The notes beneath the pieces were generated by a model that saw nothing but the letters and a program-made list of their open reading frames with translations, was not told where the DNA came from and searched no databases. Of a stretch of DNA of 64,000 bases, positions 59,910-64,000 are shown piece after piece. The translations under genes and the position numbers were made by a program. Source of the stretch: Brevibacillus panacihumi (GTDB taxonomy: Bacteria > Bacillota > Bacilli > Brevibacillales > Brevibacillaceae); contig NZ_RHHT01000074.1 of the NCBI RefSeq assembly GCF_003710985.1, positions 1 through 64,000 of the forward strand. The letters are read 5' to 3'. The stretch's first letter is position 1; every line of letters begins with the position of its first letter.

Positions 59910-61386
59910 GGGAATCTGCTCCTCCTTGTGCATTCGCGCGTTTGAGGGTAAAGAACAGGCTTGTTCCTGCTCCCGGTTCACTTTCTACCCAAATGGAGCC
60001 GCCATGTCCTTCGATGATCTGGCGGGCGATGGCAAGACCGAGTCCGCTGCCGCCAGTCGAAGAATTGCGAGACTGCTCCGCGCGGTAAAAGCGTTCAAAA
60101 ATATGCGGGACAGCCTCAGGCGGGATCCCCGTCCCGTTATCCCTGATTTCAACCGTCACCCATTGCGGATCGCTTTGAAGCGACAGTTGAATCGTTTTGT
60201 TCTCTTTGTCCATGAATTTTTGCGCATTTTCCACGATGTTGAGCAGGGTACGCTTTACTTTCTCCACATCGGCGATCACCTTCGTGTCCGCATCGATCCG
60301 CTCCCCCCAGCCGATCTCGATCCCCTTCTTCTCCAGCGCATAGTGCAGCTCGTCGATGCAATCATCCAAGAACGGAACAATCTCCACGTGTTCAAACGTA
60401 AACGGCACCTGTTTCAAATCGAGCTTCGAGTAGAGGAACAGCTCGTCTACCAGCCTGTCCAGATCCACGGCCTTGGAGTAGATGATGTTGACGTACTTGT
60501 CCATTTTCTCCGGCGTATCCGCGACACCGTCTCGAATTCCTTCGATGTAGCCTTTGATATTGGTAATCGGCGTTCGCAAGTCATGAGAGATATTGGAGAT
60601 CAGTTCCTTGCGATTTTCTTCATCCTGCAAACGAAGGGCGACAGATTCCTGCAATCGCTTGCGCATGTTCTCGAACGCTTCGTTGAGCTGTCCGATTTCG
60701 TCCTTGGAGGAAAGATCGAGAGAGAAATCCAGATTGCCCTCCTTGATCTGTTCCGCAGAGTGGCGCATGGAGTCGAGCGGTTTGATCACACTGCGGGTAA
60801 TCCAGCGGTACAGCAGGATGTTGGCGATGACGATAAACCCGATAAGCAGAATCAGGAGTATCGGGAGGAGCCTGCGGGTCACTTCGGCAAACGGACTGCG
60901 CTCGCGAATGACAAACACACTTCCTTTGGCGCCGTCCGTATAGTGGAAATCGAATTTGGCATAAGCGTAGAAGCGTTCCCCGATGTTGAAGGTATTGCGG
61001 ATCTGATTGTTGTTCAAATCATAGCCGGGCAGATGCTTGGCCAAATCAGGCTGATGAAACGTCTCGGATGCAAAGACCTGATTGCTCTCCCGGCGGATAA
61101 AAAGACCGGCGCGTACGGTTCTGAGCTGAAAATCATAGTCCTTCAGAAGCTGTTCGTCCTGCAGCTCATCCGGAGAGTTTTTGGCCAGGTATTTCAACTC
61201 GAGGAAAATGGATTCCTCCTCTTCCGTCAATGGATTGAGCTGATAATGAACTTTATAGAAATCCCGAAAGCTGTGCAGATCGCCAGTCGTTGCGATCGTG
61301 ATTAATACGGCAGTCAGGAAAAACATAAGCAGGCTGATGACGAGCATGCCTGTATAGGAAAGCAAAAGCTTGAGCCGAATGGACAC
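59884..61386 (-). CDS. Sensor histidine kinase of the two-component pair
   Basis: A 500-residue kinase: TM1 about 8-32, extracytoplasmic sensor about 35-175, TM2 about 175-195, HAMP about 196-250, phosphoacceptor in ISNISHDLRTPITN (His near 268), N box NIVENAQKF, G1 RDNGTGIP, F box FERFYRAEQ, G2 GSGLGLAIAR. GTG 61386 is 7 nt after GAGAGGTG; another GTG at 61395 overlaps that site. Partner of the regulator at 59214-59909. Signal unknown. Confidence 0.93.
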   Translation of the reverse strand: MSIRLKLLLSYTGMLVISLLMFFLTAVLITIATTGDLHSFRDFYKVHYQLNPLTEEEESIFLELKYLAKNSPDELQDEQLLKDYDFQLRTVRAGLFIRRESNQVFASETFHQPDLAKHLPGYDLNNNQIRNTFNIGERFYAYAKFDFHYTDGAKGSVFVIRERSPFAEVTRRLLPILLILLIGFIVIANILLYRWITRSVIKPLDSMRHSAEQIKEGNLDFSLDLSSKDEIGQLNEAFENMRKRLQESVALRLQDEENRKELISNISHDLRTPITNIKGYIEGIRDGVADTPEKMDKYVNIIYSKAVDLDRLVDELFLYSKLDLKQVPFTFEHVEIVPFLDDCIDELHYALEKKGIEIGWGERIDADTKVIADVEKVKRTLLNIVENAQKFMDKENKTIQLSLQSDPQWVTVEIRDNGTGIPPEAVPHIFERFYRAEQSRNSSTGGSGLGLAIARQIIEGHGGSIWVESEPGAGTSLFFTLKRANAQGGADSHADNHLDH

Positions 61387-61516
61387 GGTATTCACCTCTC
61401 AAAGGTCAAAGAAACATGGGGATGATGTCACATTCATTATATAGGAGACATTGCTGCAGTAAAGGGAATTCAATGGGAGAAGACGAGCTGCCACCCTAAA
61501 AAAGGAAAATAAGCAG

Positions 61517-61545
61517 TTGACTGGCAATGAAAGAGGTGGTAATGT
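61517..61545 (+). promoter_or_regulatory. Sigma-A promoter of the monooxygenase operon
   Basis: TTGACT (61517-61522), a 17-nt spacer and TAATGT (61540-61545), 73 nt before the monooxygenase start. No S-box or T-box element was found in the leader. Confidence 0.55.
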
Positions 61546-61618
61546 TTTAGAAAATAATTCCGAGTAAACAGGTTTGAATAGTGTAGTTTGAAATTGCGGA
61601 GAAAGAGAGGATAACCGT

Positions 61619-62971
61619 ATGACCAGTAGACAGATCAAATTGGCAGCCTATCTGGTGGGGACGGGAATGCACGTCGCATCCTGGCGCCATCCAGCGGCTC
61701 AAGCAGATGCCAGCATTGATATTGATTTCTACAAAAGCCTGGCGCAGTTGGCTGAACGCGGCAAATTCGACATGGTGTTTATCGCGGACAGCCTGGGGAT
61801 TAACGAAGCGTCCCATCCCAATATCCTCAACCGATTTGAACCGATTACACTGATTACGGCTCTGGCAGGGGCAACCGCAAAGATCGGGGTGGTGGCGACG
61901 GCATCCACCTCCTATATCGAGCCGTACAATTTGGCCCGTCTTCTGCTGTCCGCAGACCAGATCAGCAAGGGCAGAGTGGGTTGGAACATCGTCACGACGA
62001 GGGATTTGTCAGGAAATACGGCACGCAATTTCGGCCGGGAGGAGCATTTTGACCATACCCTGCGCTACAAGCGTGCGGAGGAATTCGTCGAGGTGATCAG
62101 AGGCCTGTGGGACTCGTGGGAGGAAGACGCCTTTATCCGGGACAAAGCAAGCGGCAGGTTTTTTGACCGGAGCAAGCTGCATCGCTTGGATCATCAAGGG
62201 ACATTTTTCTCCGTCCAGGGCCCCCTGAATATCGGCCGCTCGCCGCAAGGATATCCGGTCCTGGTTCAAGCGGGCTCCTCTGAATCAGGACAGAATTTTG
62301 CGGCGAGTACAGCAGAGGTAATCTTTTCGATCAAATACAACCTCGAGGACGCCCAAGCGTTTTACCGCTCCTTTAAAGGAAAAGCAGCCGCAGCCGGACG
62401 CTCCCCAGACGATGTATACATCCTGCAAGGCATCTCGCCCATCATCGGCGGGACGGAGGAGGAAGCGCGACAGATCCAGCAGCAGCTCGACTCCTTGATT
62501 ACGGACGAAACAGCGTTTGGCTTTTTGACGGACTATTTCAAAGGCATCGACTTTAGCCAGGCAACCCTGGAGACGAAATCGGCGGAGCTGGGGCTGGACC
62601 GCCTGCCGGAGACCAAAGCGGATTACCGGAAGCATCAGCCGGTTATTGCCAGGGAAAATCCAACCTTGCGTGAGCTGTACTCGCTGCTGACCGGTTCTCA
62701 CACCCACGATGGCTTCGTGGGACCGCCGGAAAAAATTGCCGCTACACTGGAAACGTGGTTTACGCAGAAGGCTGCTGACGGATTCATGCTGATGGCGCCT
62801 TTGCTTCCCGATGTTCTCGAGAGGTTCGTCGAGCATGTCGTGCCCATCCTGCAGCGCAAGGGACTCTTCCGCATCGATTATGAACGGGACACCTTGCGCG
62901 GACATTTTGGACTGCCAATTCCGAAGAATCGCTATACGGCTTCACCTGCCCTCCCGTTGAAAGGGCGGTGA
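61619..62971 (+). CDS. LLM-class flavin-dependent monooxygenase (NtaA/SnaA/DszA type)
   Basis: A 450-residue FMNH2-dependent monooxygenase of the bacterial luciferase-like group. DMVFIADSLGINEASHPNIL, GVVATASTSYIEPYNLARLL, KGRVGWNIVTTRDLSGNTAR and GYPVLVQAGSSESGQNFAAS are the NtaA/DszA signatures. These enzymes cleave C-N or C-S bonds, for example in aminocarboxylates or organosulfur compounds. GAGAGGATAACC precedes ATG 61619. It is first of an operon with a MetNI-like importer, so oxidation of an imported sulfur compound is likely. Confidence 0.9.
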   Translation: MTSRQIKLAAYLVGTGMHVASWRHPAAQADASIDIDFYKSLAQLAERGKFDMVFIADSLGINEASHPNILNRFEPITLITALAGATAKIGVVATASTSYIEPYNLARLLLSADQISKGRVGWNIVTTRDLSGNTARNFGREEHFDHTLRYKRAEEFVEVIRGLWDSWEEDAFIRDKASGRFFDRSKLHRLDHQGTFFSVQGPLNIGRSPQGYPVLVQAGSSESGQNFAASTAEVIFSIKYNLEDAQAFYRSFKGKAAAAGRSPDDVYILQGISPIIGGTEEEARQIQQQLDSLITDETAFGFLTDYFKGIDFSQATLETKSAELGLDRLPETKADYRKHQPVIARENPTLRELYSLLTGSHTHDGFVGPPEKIAATLETWFTQKAADGFMLMAPLLPDVLERFVEHVVPILQRKGLFRIDYERDTLRGHFGLPIPKNRYTASPALPLKGR

Positions 62972-62975
62972 CAGC

Positions 62976-63761
62976 ATGATCGCGATACGCAATCTCAGCA
63001 AGTCATACAAGACCCCAAAGGGAGCAGTCACAGCCCTTGACAATATCAACCTGGAGATTCAAAAAGGCGATATTTTCGGGATTATCGGATTTAGCGGTGC
63101 GGGAAAGTCGACATTGATCCGTTGTCTCAATCGTCTGGAGGAGCCTGATCAGGGGGCCATTGAGATCGAAGGCAGGCTGATCACACAATGCACGCCAGCA
63201 GAGTTGCAGCAAGCGAGACAAAAAATAGGGATGATATTCCAACACTTCAATCTCTTCGACTCCAAAACAGTCTTTCAAAACGTGGCCTTTCCACTGAAAG
63301 TGGCGGGGCATCCCGAAGCACATATCCAACGCCGGGTGAGAGAAATCCTCGAGCTGGTTCAGCTCCAAGACAAGGAAAAGGCGTATCCCTTTCAGCTTAG
63401 CGGAGGCCAAAAGCAGCGGGTGGGCATCGCCAGGGCATTGGTCAACGAGCCAGACGTCTTGCTCAGCGACGAGGCCACCTCTGCATTGGATCCGCAAACG
63501 ACCTACTCCATCCTGGAGCTATTGAAGGAGATCAACCGGGAGTTGAACCTGACGATCATCCTGATCACGCATGAGTTGGATGTCCTGCAGCACATCTGCC
63601 GCAATATGGCAGTCATCGAACACGGCCGCATCGTGGAGACGGGGCCAGTCGACAAGTTTTTCCTGAATCCCGAGAGCGACACAGCCAGACGCTTTGTCAA
63701 AATCATCGAGTATTACCGTGAGCAAAGGATCGTGATGGAAGGAGTGGGGGCCGGCATATGA
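62976..63761 (+). CDS. MetN-like ABC transporter ATPase
   Basis: A 261-residue ATPase: Walker A GFSGAGKST, Q-loop MIFQHFNLF, signature LSGGQKQRVG, Walker B VLLSDEATSALD, H-loop LITHE. It follows MetN throughout the NBD (GIIGFSGAGKSTLIRCLNRL) but ends at about residue 260, lacking the C-terminal NIL/ACT domain that lets methionine inhibit MetN. So it may import a methionine-like or other sulfur compound without that feedback. Starts 4 nt after the monooxygenase stop and overlaps the permease gene by 4 nt. Confidence 0.9.
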   Translation: MIAIRNLSKSYKTPKGAVTALDNINLEIQKGDIFGIIGFSGAGKSTLIRCLNRLEEPDQGAIEIEGRLITQCTPAELQQARQKIGMIFQHFNLFDSKTVFQNVAFPLKVAGHPEAHIQRRVREILELVQLQDKEKAYPFQLSGGQKQRVGIARALVNEPDVLLSDEATSALDPQTTYSILELLKEINRELNLTIILITHELDVLQHICRNMAVIEHGRIVETGPVDKFFLNPESDTARRFVKIIEYYREQRIVMEGVGAGI

Positions 63762-64000
63762 AGGATGATTTGCTCGAACTGCTGTGGCGAGGACTGCTGG
63801 AGACTCTCTATATGGTGCTCTGGTCCTCTTTGTTCGCGCTCTTGCTCGGGATGGCACTGGGAGTGGTCCTGGTTGTCACAGAAAAAGGCGGGCTTCTGCA
63901 AGCCCCAAGGCTGCACAAGGTGATCAGCACGGTGATCAACAGTGTACGTTCGCTTCCTTTTATTATCCTGATCGTCCTGCTGCTGCCGCTCGCCCGTTTT
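63758..64000 (+). CDS. MetI-like ABC permease, cut by window end
   Basis: First 81 codons of a permease: MKDDLLELLWRGLLETLYMV, TM1 about 18-40, then TVINSVRSLPFIILIVLLLP, the conserved RSLPF(I/L)I segment of MetI. ATG 63758 overlaps the MetN-like stop (ATGA). With the upstream ATPase it forms an importer; the solute-binding protein is expected right of the window. Confidence 0.88.
   Translation, partial: MKDDLLELLWRGLLETLYMVLWSSLFALLLGMALGVVLVVTEKGGLLQAPRLHKVISTVINSVRSLPFIILIVLLLPLARF

Noticed and set aside
59869-61305. 478-codon plus-strand frame opposite the histidine kinase
   Set aside because: The kinase motifs on the minus strand are complete; the plus frame has no domain or start signal.
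1-64000. CRISPR arrays, tRNA or rRNA genes, complete insertion sequences or prophage
   Set aside because: No regular spaced repeats, no cloverleaf or rRNA segments and no transposase, integrase or phage structural genes were seen anywhere in the window.

Overview
The window looks like a chromosomal stretch from a low-to-medium GC, spore-former-type Firmicute, most likely Paenibacillaceae and probably Brevibacillus or a close relative. The evidence is strong AGGAGG-type ribosome sites, frequent TTG/GTG starts, a T-box leader on tyrS, ECF sigma/anti-sigma pairs, an S-layer-homology protein and Bacillales-type families. The genus is inferred; no rRNA or tRNA gene is present to settle it.

Layout. 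0-9 kb: a 5'-truncated SF1 helicase, a tandem VOC protein, a TetR/MFS efflux pair with matching palindromic operators, E. coli-type speD, and a secreted serine beta-lactamase-like hydrolase that runs out of frame into a histidine kinase with no response regulator. 9.3-13.3 kb: a decayed helD gene carrying several small frame lesions and split inside a conserved motif by a 1.96-kb AT-rich cassette encoding an ECF sigma factor and a DUF4179-type anti-sigma protein. 13.4-22 kb: an isochorismatase-type hydrolase, then a minus-strand catabolic operon (TRAP transporter DctQ/DctM/DctP, 2-hydroxyacid dehydrogenase, SDR, isocitrate-lyase/PEP-mutase-family enzyme) beside two GntR regulators. Copies of a TGGTCWGACCA operator mark the control regions. 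21.9-23 kb: remnants of blaI, of an unknown protein and of a DUF4180 gene, then an unexplained long hairpin. 23-32 kb: an exported amidohydrolase, an ECF-transporter S component, a second sigma/anti-sigma pair, MFS with MarR, a repeat protein, and a flavodoxin-fold oxidoreductase with AraC.

32-45 kb: an amidohydrolase translationally coupled to a very large GNAT-plus-beta-rich fusion protein, a TetR/SRPBCC/VOC operon with a repeated 22-bp operator, VOC plus a tandem-HxlR regulator, T-box-tyrS, and two secreted or anchored phosphoesterases. 45-54 kb: a lipoprotein, a heterodimeric ABC exporter, a methyltransferase remnant, LysR/MFS, and an ABC-F ribosome-protection gene behind a classic attenuation leader (promoter, 8-residue leader peptide, two intrinsic terminators). 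54-64 kb: YwqG-like protein, alpha/beta hydrolase, prohibitin-like protein, a hairpin cluster, ankyrin lipoprotein, SLH protein, a two-component system, and a sulfur-type operon (flavin monooxygenase, MetN-like ATPase, MetI-like permease cut by the window edge).

Two themes stand out. First, many genes sit beside their own regulator with visible operator or attenuator sequences, including drug efflux and ribosome protection. Second, the region from 9 to 31 kb carries a cluster of one-base losses, mostly at homopolymers, in helD, blaI, the DUF4180 gene and the oxidoreductase, so either real decay or base-calling errors must be separated before those genes are interpreted.
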